Positions 16,980 through 24,869 of a stretch of DNA of 64,000 nucleotides are shown here, one piece after another; position 1 is the first letter of the stretch; each line of letters opens with the position of its first letter. This DNA comes from Sandaracinobacteroides sp041909755 (GTDB lineage Bacteria > Pseudomonadota > Alphaproteobacteria > Sphingomonadales > Sphingomonadaceae), in assembly GCF_041909755.1 (NCBI RefSeq), contig NZ_JAYRCW010000001.1, positions 26,420 through 90,419 on the forward strand, given 5' to 3'. The translations under genes and the position numbers were made by a program. Below the pieces are notes generated by a model. The model did not search any database, had not been told where the DNA came from, and worked only from the letters and a program-made list of their open reading frames with translations.

Positions 16980-17445
16980 CTTGCATGGCCCATTCGAATC
17001 GCATCAGATCCGGTTCCACCAGATGGCGGCGGGCTTCAACCGAAAACAGCCGGTCGCGGCTGTAATGCCTGAGCGGCGCATCGCGCCGGCCCTGTTCGGA
17101 CGCGATGAAGCCGTTCACCCGATCGAGCAGCGATCTGCCGGGATTGGCGCACAGATGCGCGCGCGCATTGGCGATCCAGAATTGCGTGAGGGTTTCGTGA
17201 TAGCCCTGCGTGTCGTCGTTCACGCCGCCCACGCTTTCGTTGAAGCGTGAGATGATACCCGGAAGCTGTTGTTCCAGATCGAGTTCCGGATGTTCCAGGA
17301 TCAGGGTGACGACGGCCGCCAGATGCGCTTCATGCGTCCATGCCGCGCGGGGCAGGGTGCATGTCAGCAATCCGGCGGCAATGCGCCTGATCTTCTTGTC
17401 CGCCTCGAAAAGCCGGGGCGGAAACTCGTCCGCCCCGTGTGTCAC
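16954..17445 (-). CDS. Conserved hypothetical protein downstream of pckA
   Basis: A 163-residue soluble protein with no recognised domain. Conserved-looking features are WTHEAHLAAVVTLIL, YHETLTQFWIANARAHL and HYSRDRLFSVEARRH, a largely helical protein rich in His and aromatic residues. A GTG start one base after the pckA stop (TGA-C-GTG) is chosen because the reading upstream is antisense-like. The tight spacing to pckA and the 26-bp overlap with the J-domain gene indicate one transcript. Function unknown. Confidence 0.75.
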   Translation of the reverse strand: MTHGADEFPPRLFEADKKIRRIAAGLLTCTLPRAAWTHEAHLAAVVTLILEHPELDLEQQLPGIISRFNESVGGVNDDTQGYHETLTQFWIANARAHLCANPGRSLLDRVNGFIASEQGRRDAPLRHYSRDRLFSVEARRHLVEPDLMRFEWAMQDDAPAPKL

Positions 17446-17446
17446 G

Positions 17447-19051
17447 TCAGGCGGCTTTCGGGGCGGCTTCGCGGACGCCCTGTTCGACATGATCCTCGAA
17501 CTGGGCGAAATTCTCCACGAACATCCGCACCAGCGCGCGGGCCTTTTCGTCATAGTCGGCCGCGCTCGGCCAGGTGCTGCGTGGATCGAGGATGCCGGGT
17601 TCGACGCCCGGCACACTGACGGGCACGTCGAAGCCGAAGAAGGGATCCTTGCGGAACTCCGCATTCTTCAGGCTGCCGTCGAGCGCGGCGTTCAGCAGCG
17701 CGCGGGTCACCTTGATCGGCATCCGGCTGCCGGTGCCGCCGGTGCCGGCGCCGCCGCCTGTCCAGCCGGTGTTCACCAGCCAGCAGTCCACGCCGCCCTT
17801 GGCGATCCGATCCTTCAGCAGGTTTCCATAGACGCTGGGGTGGCGCGGCATGAACGGCGCGCCGAAGCAGGTGGAGAAGGTGGCGTCCGGTTCCGTGACG
17901 CCGATCTCGGTGCCGGCCACGCGCGCGGTATAGCCGGACAGGAAGTGATACATCGCCTGATCGGGCGTCAGCTTCGCGATCGGGGGCAGGATGCCGAAGG
18001 CGTCGGCCGTCAGCATGATGATGTTCTTCGGAACCGGGCCCAGATTTTCCTTCGAGGCGTTCGGGATGAAATCGATCGGATAGGAACCGCGGCTGTTTTC
18101 GGCGAGGCGGTTGTCGTCCAGGTCGATCACGCGGGTTTCGGGATCGATCACCACATTTTCAAGAACGGTGCCGAAGCGCCTGGTGGTGGCGTAGATTTCC
18201 GGTTCCGCGGCCTCGGACAGGCGGATCATCTTCGCATAGCAGCCGCCTTCGAAGTTGAACACGGCCGTGTCGGACCAGCCATGCTCGTCATCGCCGATGA
18301 GGGTGCGGCTGGCATCTGCCGAAAGGGTGGTCTTGCCCGTGCCGGACAGGCCGAAGAACACGGCGGTGTCGCCCTTGGCGCCGATGTTGGCAGAGCAGTG
18401 CATCGGCATCACGCCCTTGGTGGGCAGCAGATAGTTCAGGATGCCGAACACCGACTTCTTCATTTCGCCGGCATATTTCGTGCCGCCGATCAGGATCAGC
18501 TTTTCCGTGAAGTTCACCGCCACCACCGTTTCCGAACGGCAGCCATGGCGGGCCGGATCGGCGCGGAAGCTGGGCAGATCGATGATCGTGTATTCGGTGG
18601 CGAAGTTCGCCAGCTCGGCGGCCGTCGGGCGCACCAGCAGGGTGCGGATGAACAGCGAATGCCAGGCGAATTCGGTGACGACGCGGACGTTCACGCGATA
18701 TTCCGGCTGCGAGCCGCCGAACAGCTCCTGCACGAAGAGCGTGTCCTTCTCGCCCACGGCCTTCAGGAAATCGGCCTTCAGCGCGGCAAAGTGCGCGGGA
18801 TCCATGGGCTTGTTCGACTTGCCCCACCAGACGCTGTTTTCCGTTTCCGCGTCCTTCACGGTGAACTTGTCGTTCGCGGAGCGGCCGGTGTGCTGGCCGG
18901 TTTCCACCACGAAGGCGCCGTCCTTCGAAAGCAGACCTTCGGCGCGATTGACCGCCAGCTCGATCAGCGGCGCGGTGCCGAGGTTCTTGTGGACGGTTGC
19001 CCCGGCCTTCACGCCCAGCGCTTCCAGTCCATTCCCGGTCGATGTGCCCAC
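17447..19051 (-). CDS. pckA: Phosphoenolpyruvate carboxykinase (ATP)
   Basis: Gluconeogenic conversion of oxaloacetate and ATP to PEP, CO2 and ADP. The 534-residue protein has the substrate-binding RSANDKF region, the kinase-1a P-loop GLSGTGKTTLS, the metal-binding GDDEHGW, and the NTGWTGG loop of ATP-dependent PCKs. GTG 19051 is preferred: it follows GAAGGGAC at good spacing and gives family length. It is divergent from chvI. In Agrobacterium pckA adjoins chvGI and is acid-induced through that system, so similar control is plausible here. Confidence 0.95.
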   Translation of the reverse strand: MGTSTGNGLEALGVKAGATVHKNLGTAPLIELAVNRAEGLLSKDGAFVVETGQHTGRSANDKFTVKDAETENSVWWGKSNKPMDPAHFAALKADFLKAVGEKDTLFVQELFGGSQPEYRVNVRVVTEFAWHSLFIRTLLVRPTAAELANFATEYTIIDLPSFRADPARHGCRSETVVAVNFTEKLILIGGTKYAGEMKKSVFGILNYLLPTKGVMPMHCSANIGAKGDTAVFFGLSGTGKTTLSADASRTLIGDDEHGWSDTAVFNFEGGCYAKMIRLSEAAEPEIYATTRRFGTVLENVVIDPETRVIDLDDNRLAENSRGSYPIDFIPNASKENLGPVPKNIIMLTADAFGILPPIAKLTPDQAMYHFLSGYTARVAGTEIGVTEPDATFSTCFGAPFMPRHPSVYGNLLKDRIAKGGVDCWLVNTGWTGGGAGTGGTGSRMPIKVTRALLNAALDGSLKNAEFRKDPFFGFDVPVSVPGVEPGILDPRSTWPSAADYDEKARALVRMFVENFAQFEDHVEQGVREAAPKAA

Positions 19052-19308
19052 CAGACTTGTCCCTTCATCCCGATACCGGCTTTGGCCGGCGTTCTTGCTG
19101 TGCCGGCCGTTCGCCGGTTCGGCGCCGCTTCCTCTTCGGCGCCGATGTTTGCGCAGGGCAGCCATGCGGCCGCCGCATACGTATGCAAGCTCCCTACACG
19201 AAGCTCGCACCGCATGTGAAGCTATTGAAGCATGAAGCTTTGGCGGAACCAGCGTTAGCAGCTATACACCATCCGCATGACGAAGCGTGCAGCAGACCCG
19301 GCAGGCGC
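19052..19308. promoter_or_regulatory. Divergent pckA/chvI control region
   Basis: A 257-bp gap between divergent genes. It contains a direct repeat TTCGGCGCCG at 19118-19127 and 19135-19144 (17-bp pitch, each with a palindromic core), and a 12-bp palindrome GCATACGTATGC at 19175-19186. These are candidate operator sites; the regulator is not shown by the sequence. Confidence 0.4.
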
Positions 19309-20028
19309 ATGGCCGCGGACATGACCCCCACGATCGCGCTGGTCGATGATGACCGGAACATCCTGACATCGGTGAGTCTTGCGTTGCAGGCCGAGGGGTT
19401 CACGACGCGAATCTATGCGGACGGCGCAGCGGGGCTGAAGGGCGTGCTGGAAAATCCGCCCGATCTTGCCGTGGTGGACATCAAGATGCCCCGGATGGAC
19501 GGCATGGAGATGCTGCGCCGCCTGCGCGAGAAATCCGACGTGCCGGTGATTTTCCTGACATCCAAGGACACTGAAATCGACGAGGCGCTTGGCCTGGCGA
19601 TGGGGGCGGACGACTATATCGGCAAGCCGTTCAGCCAGCGGCTGCTGATCGAGCGGATTCGCGCTGTGCTGCGCCGCACGGCCAACAGGCGCGCGCCCGC
19701 CGAAGCCGACGAGCCGCCGTCGGATCCGATCGTGCGCGGCAAGCTGGAGATGGACCCGGCCCGCCATCGTGTCCGCTGGGGCGGGCGGGATGTGCCGCTG
19801 ACGGTGACGGAGTTTCTGATCCTTGACGCGCTGGCCCAGCGGCCGGGGTTCGTGAAATCCCGCGACCAGCTGATGGACGTGGCCTATGCCCATGACAGCT
19901 ATGTGGATGATCGCACGATAGATAGCCATATCAAGCGGTTGCGAAAGAAATTTCGTGCGGTGGATTCGGAATTCAAGGCCATCGAGACCCTGTATGGCGT
20001 GGGCTATCGCTTCGACGAGGAAGACTGA
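19309..20028 (+). CDS. chvI: Response regulator ChvI (OmpR family)
   Basis: DNA-binding half of the ChvG-ChvI two-component system, which in alphaproteobacteria responds to acid and cell-envelope stress. About 239 residues: a receiver domain (acidic pocket ALVDDD, phospho-acceptor D57 in VVDIKMPRMDG, KPFS lysine) followed by an OmpR-type winged helix (TVTEFLILDALAQRPG, RTIDSHIKRLRKKF, YGVGYRF). Translation may start at ATG 19309 or 19321; neither has a strong ribosome-binding site, and relatives often begin near 19321. The sensor gene follows after three bases. Confidence 0.93.
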   Translation: MAADMTPTIALVDDDRNILTSVSLALQAEGFTTRIYADGAAGLKGVLENPPDLAVVDIKMPRMDGMEMLRRLREKSDVPVIFLTSKDTEIDEALGLAMGADDYIGKPFSQRLLIERIRAVLRRTANRRAPAEADEPPSDPIVRGKLEMDPARHRVRWGGRDVPLTVTEFLILDALAQRPGFVKSRDQLMDVAYAHDSYVDDRTIDSHIKRLRKKFRAVDSEFKAIETLYGVGYRFDEED

Positions 20029-20031
20029 GGC

Positions 20032-21633
20032 GTGAACGCCGAGGCCAGTTTTCGCGACGCGCAGCTGGCGGCGCGGCGGGCGGGCGCCGCGCCCCGCTTT
20101 TCGGGATGGTCTTCGCTGGTCACCCGCATCCTGGTCGTGAACCTGGTGGCGCTTCTCGCGCTCGCGGGCGCGCTTCTCTATATCGAAAGCTTCCGCACCC
20201 GGCTGCTGGAGACGCGCGAGCAGGAGCTGTTGCGCCAGGGCGAGATCATGGCCCAGTTCCTTGAAGCGCAGGGGGTGGAGAAGGGCCGCGAGGCCGTGCT
20301 GGACATTTCCAGCACGCGCGGCACCCGCATCCGCCTGTTCGACCGGCAGGGCGCGCTGATCGCGGACAACTGGAGCAATCCGGCCGTCACGCGCTTCCAG
20401 CTGGTTGACCCCACGACGGAAGGATTCCGGCGGGAAAGCGCCATCCTGATCGACCGGATGATCGATTTCCTGACCGGGCAGGCCGAACCGCCGATGCTGG
20501 GGGAGCCTGCGATCGACAGGCGGCAGGCATGGAGCGAGGCGGAGGCGGCGGCCCGGTCCGGCAGCGCGGTGACGCAGGCGCGCCAGACCGAGGACAGGCT
20601 GGTGGTGTTGCAGGCTGCCGTGCCGGTGCGGCCCAAGGGCGCGGCGGCGCCCTGGCCCGTCGTGCTGCTCACGGTGGATACGCCCGACGTGATCGACCTG
20701 GTGCGGCGGGAGCGGATGACATCCTTCCTGGTGTTCCTGGTGGTGCTGGGCTTCAGCCTGGCGCTGAGCCTCTATCTGGCGCGCACCATCGTGGTGCCGC
20801 TGCGGCAGCTGGCGCTGGCCGCGCACCGCGTGCGGCTGGGGCGGCAGCGCGACGTGGTGGTGCCGCGCCTGCCGCACCGGCGCGACGAGGTGGGTGGGCT
20901 TGCGCGGGCGCTGGCCGACATGACGGCCGCGCTGAGGCAGCGGATGGACGCGACGGAGGCGTTCGCGGCCGACGTGGCGCACGAGCTGAAGAACCCGCTG
21001 GCGAGCCTGCGAAGCGCCGTGGAGACGCTGGGCAATGTGCGCGACGAGGCGGTGCGCGAGCGGCTGTTCGCCGTGATCGAGGCGGATGTGCGGCGGATCG
21101 ACCGGCTGATCACCGACATTTCGGCGGCCTCCCGGCTGGATGCAGAGCTTTCGCGCGCCCGGCTGCAACCGCTGGACGTGGCGCAACTGGCCGAGGCGAT
21201 CATGTCCACGCAGACGGCGGGCGGGCCCGCGCGGCGGGGCGTCAACTTCCGGATGGACCTGCCGCCGCCGGGCACGGCGATGGTGATGGCCGATGCGGAC
21301 CGGCTGGCGCAGGTGCTGAACAACCTGGTGGACAATGCGATCAGCTTTTCCCCCGAAGGTGGGACGATCACGATTTCGGCCTGGCGGCAGGGGCCGGTGG
21401 TGAACATGGCGGTCACCGATGAAGGGCCGGGCGTGCCGCCGGAAGTGCGCCAGTCCATTTTCGAGCGCTTCTATTCCGAGCGGGCCGAGGGCGAGGAGTT
21501 CGGGAAGCACAGCGGGCTGGGCCTTTCCATCGCCAGGGCCATTGTGGAGGCAATGGATGGCCAGATCCGGGTGGAGGACCGGGCGGACGGGAAGCCCGGT
21601 GCGCTGTTCCGCGTGAGCCTGCCCGCGCTGTGA
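20032..21633 (+). CDS. chvG: Sensor histidine kinase ChvG
   Basis: Inner-membrane sensor partnering ChvI. The 533 residues show a first membrane helix around 30-50 (VTRILVVNLVALLALAGALL), a periplasmic domain, a second helix (SFLVFLVVLGFSLALSLYLA), a HAMP linker, the phospho-accepting H317 in VAHELKNPLASL, and the HATPase blocks NLVDNAISFS and HSGLGLSIARAIV. A GTG start is used. Its stop overlaps the hprK start (GTGA), linking the sensor to the PTS-type genes. Confidence 0.95.
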   Translation: MNAEASFRDAQLAARRAGAAPRFSGWSSLVTRILVVNLVALLALAGALLYIESFRTRLLETREQELLRQGEIMAQFLEAQGVEKGREAVLDISSTRGTRIRLFDRQGALIADNWSNPAVTRFQLVDPTTEGFRRESAILIDRMIDFLTGQAEPPMLGEPAIDRRQAWSEAEAAARSGSAVTQARQTEDRLVVLQAAVPVRPKGAAAPWPVVLLTVDTPDVIDLVRRERMTSFLVFLVVLGFSLALSLYLARTIVVPLRQLALAAHRVRLGRQRDVVVPRLPHRRDEVGGLARALADMTAALRQRMDATEAFAADVAHELKNPLASLRSAVETLGNVRDEAVRERLFAVIEADVRRIDRLITDISAASRLDAELSRARLQPLDVAQLAEAIMSTQTAGGPARRGVNFRMDLPPPGTAMVMADADRLAQVLNNLVDNAISFSPEGGTITISAWRQGPVVNMAVTDEGPGVPPEVRQSIFERFYSERAEGEEFGKHSGLGLSIARAIVEAMDGQIRVEDRADGKPGALFRVSLPAL

Positions 21634-22064
21634 CGCCGACCCGCGCCGGGACACCGACGATCCACGCGACCGCCGTTTCGATCCGGGGGCAGGGGGTGCT
21701 GCTGCTGGGGCCGCCCGGCAGCGGCAAATCCGATCTGGCGCTCAGGCTGATCGACAGGGGCGCCGTGCTGATCGCGGACGACCGGGTGGCGGTTTCCGGC
21801 GGTGACCCGGCGCTGCTGTCGGCCCCGGCGGCGATCGCCGGGCGGATGGAGGTGCGCGGCGTGGGGCTGTTGCCGATGCCGCATGCGGATGGCGTGCCGG
21901 CGCGGCTGGCGGTGGACCTGTCCGCCGCGCCCGACCGTCTGCCGCTGCCGGCGACGCTGCAGGTGGGGGAGGCGCGCGTGCCGCTGTTGCGCCTGGCGCC
22001 GTTCGAGGCTTCGGCGCCGATCAAGGTTGAACTGGCGGTGGCGCACGGGCTGCCGAGCGATTAG
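21630..22064 (+). CDS. hprK: HPr kinase/phosphorylase, short alphaproteobacterial form
   Basis: Phosphorylates and dephosphorylates HPr on its regulatory serine. At 144 residues it lacks the N-terminal domain of Gram-positive HprK, as is usual in alphaproteobacteria. Visible are the Walker A loop GPPGSGKSDLALRL, the IADDRV motif and the RMEVRGVGLL signature. GTG start overlapping chvG. The target serine is present in the HPr encoded 1.4 kb downstream, so the kinase and its substrate are in the same gene run. Confidence 0.93.
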   Translation: MTPTRAGTPTIHATAVSIRGQGVLLLGPPGSGKSDLALRLIDRGAVLIADDRVAVSGGDPALLSAPAAIAGRMEVRGVGLLPMPHADGVPARLAVDLSAAPDRLPLPATLQVGEARVPLLRLAPFEASAPIKVELAVAHGLPSD

Positions 22065-22073
22065 AGACAGCCC

Positions 22074-23009
22074 ATGCCCGATGATCTGCAGGTGAAGGAT
22101 GAACCGCCGGCCCCCGTGCTGCTGGTGACGGGCCTGTCGGGTGCGGGCAAGTCCACGGCGCTGAAGGTGCTGGAGGATCTGGGCTATGAGGCGGTCGACA
22201 ATCTGCCGCTTTCGCTGCTGGGGCCGTTGCTGGCGGTGCCGGGCGGGCACCGGCTGGCAATCGGGATCGACGCGCGGACGCGGGCCTTCAGCCCGGAGCT
22301 GGTGCTGCAGGCGATGGCGGAACATGCGACGCCCGAACGGCCGATCCGCATCCTCTATCTGGATTGCAGCGGGCATGAACTGGTGCGCCGCTTTTCGGAA
22401 ACGCGGCGACGGCATCCGCTGGCGCTGGACAGGCCCGCCGGCGACGGGATCGCGATGGAGCGGGAGCTGCTGTCGGAACTGCGCCGCGTGGCAGACGTGG
22501 TGATCGACACCAGCGACTTTTCCACCAACGACCTGCGGCGGGCGGTTTCAATGCGCTTTGGCGCGGCGGGCCACAAATCCCTGACGCTGACACTGATGAG
22601 CTTCGGCTATTCCCGCGGCGTTCCGCGCGATGCCGATCTGGTGTTCGACATGCGCTTCCTGAAGAATCCGCATTGGGTGCCCGAGTTGCGGCCGCTGACC
22701 GGGCTGGACAGGGCGGTGAGCGATCATGTGAAGTCCGATCCGGCCTATGCGTCAGCCTTTGAGACAATCGTGGGGCTTCTAACCCTGCTGTTGCCCGGCT
22801 ATGCGAAGGAGGGCAGGGCCTATCTGACGGTTGCGTTCGGCTGCACCGGTGGCAAGCACCGGTCCGTCGCGGTGGCGGAGGCGGCATCTGCGGCGCTGGT
22901 GGAGGCGGGCTGGCCCAACGCGGTCGTCCACCGGGACAGGGCGATCGGCGCTGAAGAGGATTTGCCGGAGGCGGTATCGGCCGAAGGCGAAAGGAAAGGT
23001 CTGGAATGA
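22074..23009 (+). CDS. rapZ: RNase adapter / nucleotide-binding protein RapZ (YvcJ family)
   Basis: A 311-residue P-loop protein (GLSGAGKST, residues 20-28) with family signatures DNLPLSLL, DTSDFS, LTLMSFGYSRGVP, DLVFDMRFLKNPHW and CTGGKHRSV. In enterobacteria RapZ directs RNase E to GlmZ and tunes amino-sugar synthesis; in alphaproteobacteria its target is not established. It lies 9 bp after hprK and overlaps the EIIA gene by four bases. Confidence 0.95.
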   Translation: MPDDLQVKDEPPAPVLLVTGLSGAGKSTALKVLEDLGYEAVDNLPLSLLGPLLAVPGGHRLAIGIDARTRAFSPELVLQAMAEHATPERPIRILYLDCSGHELVRRFSETRRRHPLALDRPAGDGIAMERELLSELRRVADVVIDTSDFSTNDLRRAVSMRFGAAGHKSLTLTLMSFGYSRGVPRDADLVFDMRFLKNPHWVPELRPLTGLDRAVSDHVKSDPAYASAFETIVGLLTLLLPGYAKEGRAYLTVAFGCTGGKHRSVAVAEAASAALVEAGWPNAVVHRDRAIGAEEDLPEAVSAEGERKGLE

Positions 23010-23410
23010 TCGGGTTGGTTCTGGTGACGCATGGCCGTCTGGCTGCCGAATTCGTGGCGGCGATGGAGCATGTCGTCGGGCCGCAGGCGCAGTGCCAGGC
23101 GATCTGCATCGAAGCCAATGACGACATGGAAGAGCGGCGGGCCGACATCGCCAGAGCCGCTGCCGAAGTGGACAAGGGCGCCGGCGTGATCCTGTTGACG
23201 GACATGTTCGGCGGCACCCCCTCCAACCTTGCGATTTCGCTGCTGGGCCGGCCCAATCTGGAGGTGATTGCAGGCGTGAACCTGCCCATGCTGATCAAGC
23301 TGGCCAGCGTGCGCAAGGCGAAGACGGTAGGCGAAGCCGTCGATATGGCGCAGGAAGCTGGACGCAAATATATCAGCGTTGCCAGTCGCCTGCTTGGCGA
23401 AGCTGCCTGA
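23006..23410 (+). CDS. PTS EIIA component, mannose family
   Basis: A 134-residue EIIA-Man-like protein with the phospho-acceptor H9 in LVLVTHGRLA and the TDMFGGTPSNLA loop. No EIIB or EIIC is encoded here, so it is more likely a regulatory phosphate acceptor from HPr than part of a sugar transporter. In alphaproteobacteria this gene regularly sits between rapZ and the HPr gene. ATGA overlap with rapZ. Confidence 0.92.
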   Translation: MIGLVLVTHGRLAAEFVAAMEHVVGPQAQCQAICIEANDDMEERRADIARAAAEVDKGAGVILLTDMFGGTPSNLAISLLGRPNLEVIAGVNLPMLIKLASVRKAKTVGEAVDMAQEAGRKYISVASRLLGEAA

Positions 23411-23422
23411 CGGTCTTAACGG

Positions 23423-23695
23423 GTGAGCGCCGGGCCGGTTTCTGTTCCGATCACCAACAGGCGCGGCCTGCATGCGCGGGCCAGCGCCAAGTTCGTGACG
23501 CTGGCCAGCCAGTATGACGCGACCGTCACCGTTTCCAAGGATGGCTCCGACGTGCTTGGCACCTCCATCATGGGGCTGATGATGCTGGCGGCCGGGATGG
23601 GCGAGAGCATCGAAGTGCGCGCAGACGGCCCGCAGGCCGGCGAGGCGCTGACGGCGCTGGTCGAGCTGGTGCAGGGCAAGTTCGGCGAGGATTGA
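23423..23695 (+). CDS. ptsH: Phosphocarrier protein HPr
   Basis: A 90-residue phosphocarrier. The histidine taking phosphate from EI is H17 in GLHARAS, and the HprK target serine is S48 in LGTSIMGLMMLAA. GTG start, 12 bp after the EIIA stop. It closes the chvI-to-ptsH run. EI (ptsP or ptsI) is not in the window. A hairpin immediately after the stop ends the transcript. Confidence 0.95.
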   Translation: MSAGPVSVPITNRRGLHARASAKFVTLASQYDATVTVSKDGSDVLGTSIMGLMMLAAGMGESIEVRADGPQAGEALTALVELVQGKFGED

Positions 23696-23721
23696 GGCGG
23701 GGCGCAGCTCCGCCCCGCCTC
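23694..23721 (+). terminator. Terminator hairpin after ptsH
   Basis: A perfect 11-bp GC-rich stem (GAGGCGGGGCG with CGCCCCGCCTC) around a six-base loop. It begins inside the ptsH stop codon and has only a weak T tail. It also lies just beyond the end of the convergent yjhX gene and may serve both. Confidence 0.65.
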
Positions 23722-23731
23722 CGCTTTCGGT

Positions 23732-23989
23732 TCACCGGTTGTCGGGCTGGCTTCGAACCAGCTCCAGCCCGCGCCGGGTGATGCGGTAGGGCTGGCTGCC
23801 GGCCGACGAGATGGCCCGGCGGCGCTTCAGTTTCCGGAACAGCGGCAGATCAAAGGCGGACAGCCGCCACCCTTCGCGGGTGAAGCATTCCGCGCCGATG
23901 ATGCGGCCGCGCGCATCCTTGACGGGCGCGATCGAGCCGCCCTGTGCGAGCAGGTGGAGGATCCGTTGTTCGGATCGGGAGATATCCAT
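23732..23989 (-). CDS. yjhX: YjhX (TopAI) family protein
   Basis: An 85-residue protein matching the UPF0386/YjhX family along its whole length: MDISRSEQRILHLLAQGG, GRIIGAECFTREGW, FRKLKRRRAI, QPYRITRRGLE and the terminal RSQPDNR. E. coli YjhX is described as a topoisomerase I inhibitor toxin neutralised by the acetyltransferase YjhQ. No yjhQ-like gene adjoins it here, so a toxin role is uncertain. ATG 23989 matches the family N-terminus; the upstream 15 residues are dismissed. Confidence 0.88.
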   Translation of the reverse strand: MDISRSEQRILHLLAQGGSIAPVKDARGRIIGAECFTREGWRLSAFDLPLFRKLKRRRAISSAGSQPYRITRRGLELVRSQPDNR

Positions 23990-24079
23990 GGATTTTGTCC
24001 GGTGCAGCGGGCCGCGAGGGGCGGCCCAAGCCAAACGGCCCTGCGCGCCAAAGGGGCGGGCAGGGGGCTCATGTCTGGC

Positions 24080-24101
24080 GCCTCACCCCGCGGGGTGAGG
24101 C
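24080..24101. promoter_or_regulatory. Perfect 22-bp palindrome upstream of yjhX
   Basis: The half-site GCCTCACCCCG is followed directly by its exact reverse complement. It lies about 90 bp before the yjhX start and downstream of bacterioferritin. It could be an operator for a dimeric regulator or part of a hairpin. Confidence 0.5.
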
Positions 24102-24190
24102 TTCAGCGGGTCTCGGACAGGGTCATATGCACGGGCGAAAGATAGGCTGCCGTGCGCGGGGCTGCAATGGGGGCTTCCGGGGTGGTGTCA

Positions 24191-24217
24191 GGCAAAGCCG
24201 TCAGTCCCGGCTTTGCC
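24191..24217 (-). terminator. Candidate terminator after bacterioferritin
   Basis: A 10-bp perfect stem (GGCAAAGCCG with CGGCTTTGCC) and a seven-base loop, 14 bp beyond the bfr stop on the minus strand. No T tract follows, so termination is likely but not proven by sequence. Confidence 0.55.
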
Positions 24218-24231
24218 CTGATCCTGGCCGC

Positions 24232-24711
24232 CTACGATCCAGCTGCTTCCGACTGGAGCTGGATATAGTTCTGCAGCCCCTGGTCGCGGATCATCTGCTG
24301 CTGCTTCTCGATGAAGTCGACATGCTCCTCCTCGGCCTCCAGGATCTCGACCAGCAGCTCGCGGGTGCCGAAGTCACGCACGCTCTCGCAATGGGGGATG
24401 GCTTCCTTCAGCAGGGCCAGCGCCTCATATTCGAGATCCAGATCCGCCTGCAGGATTTCGGGCACATTTTCGCCGATGCGCAGGCGGTTCAGCGTTTGCA
24501 GGTTGGGCAGGCCATCCAGGAACAGGATGCGCTCGATCAGCTTGTCGGCATGCTTCATCTCGTCGATCGACTCATGATATTCATAATCGGCGAGCTTCTT
24601 CACGCCCCAGTTGTCCAGCATGCGATAGTGCAGGAAATACTGGTTGATGGCCGTCAGTTCGCCCTTCAGCGCCTGGTTCAGATAGTCGATGACCTTCTTG
24701 TCGCCCTTCAT
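24232..24711 (-). CDS. bfr: Bacterioferritin
   Basis: Iron-storage ferritin that oxidises and stores iron in a 24-mer shell. The 159-residue protein carries the bacterioferritin signature: KVIDYLNQALKGELTAINQYFLH, the ferroxidase ligands in YHESIDEMKHADKLIERILFLDG, and EILEAEEEHVDFIE. GAGG five bases before the ATG fixes the start. A motif resembling an FNR-type box lies 47 bp upstream. Monocistronic, divergent from ileS. Confidence 0.96.
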   Translation of the reverse strand: MKGDKKVIDYLNQALKGELTAINQYFLHYRMLDNWGVKKLADYEYHESIDEMKHADKLIERILFLDGLPNLQTLNRLRIGENVPEILQADLDLEYEALALLKEAIPHCESVRDFGTRELLVEILEAEEEHVDFIEKQQQMIRDQGLQNYIQLQSEAAGS

Positions 24712-24757
24712 GGCAGCCTCATTCTGTTCGGGAATCAGGGGCTGTCTACAGGCGTCA

Positions 24758-24771
24758 TTGATAAAAGTCAA
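24758..24771. promoter_or_regulatory. FNR/FixK-like box between bfr and ileS
   Basis: TTGAT-AAAA-GTCAA differs at one base from the TTGAT-N4-ATCAA consensus of CRP/FNR-family oxygen regulators. It lies 47 bp before the bfr start codon and 99 bp before ileS, in an AT-rich intergenic stretch. Confidence 0.45.
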
Positions 24772-24869
24772 ACAAATCCAGATATTTAGTTGCAAACGAA
24801 TTTGCCCAGCATTCGCAGCCCGGCAAAGGGTTGCATGGCCGCCCCGATGCTCTAAAGCCTTCGCCCGCC

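Noticed and set aside
19255..21654. A 799-codon minus-strand frame over chvI/chvG
   Set aside because: It lies antisense to two textbook two-component genes; its His/Arg/Gln-rich product is typical of antisense frames in GC-rich DNA.
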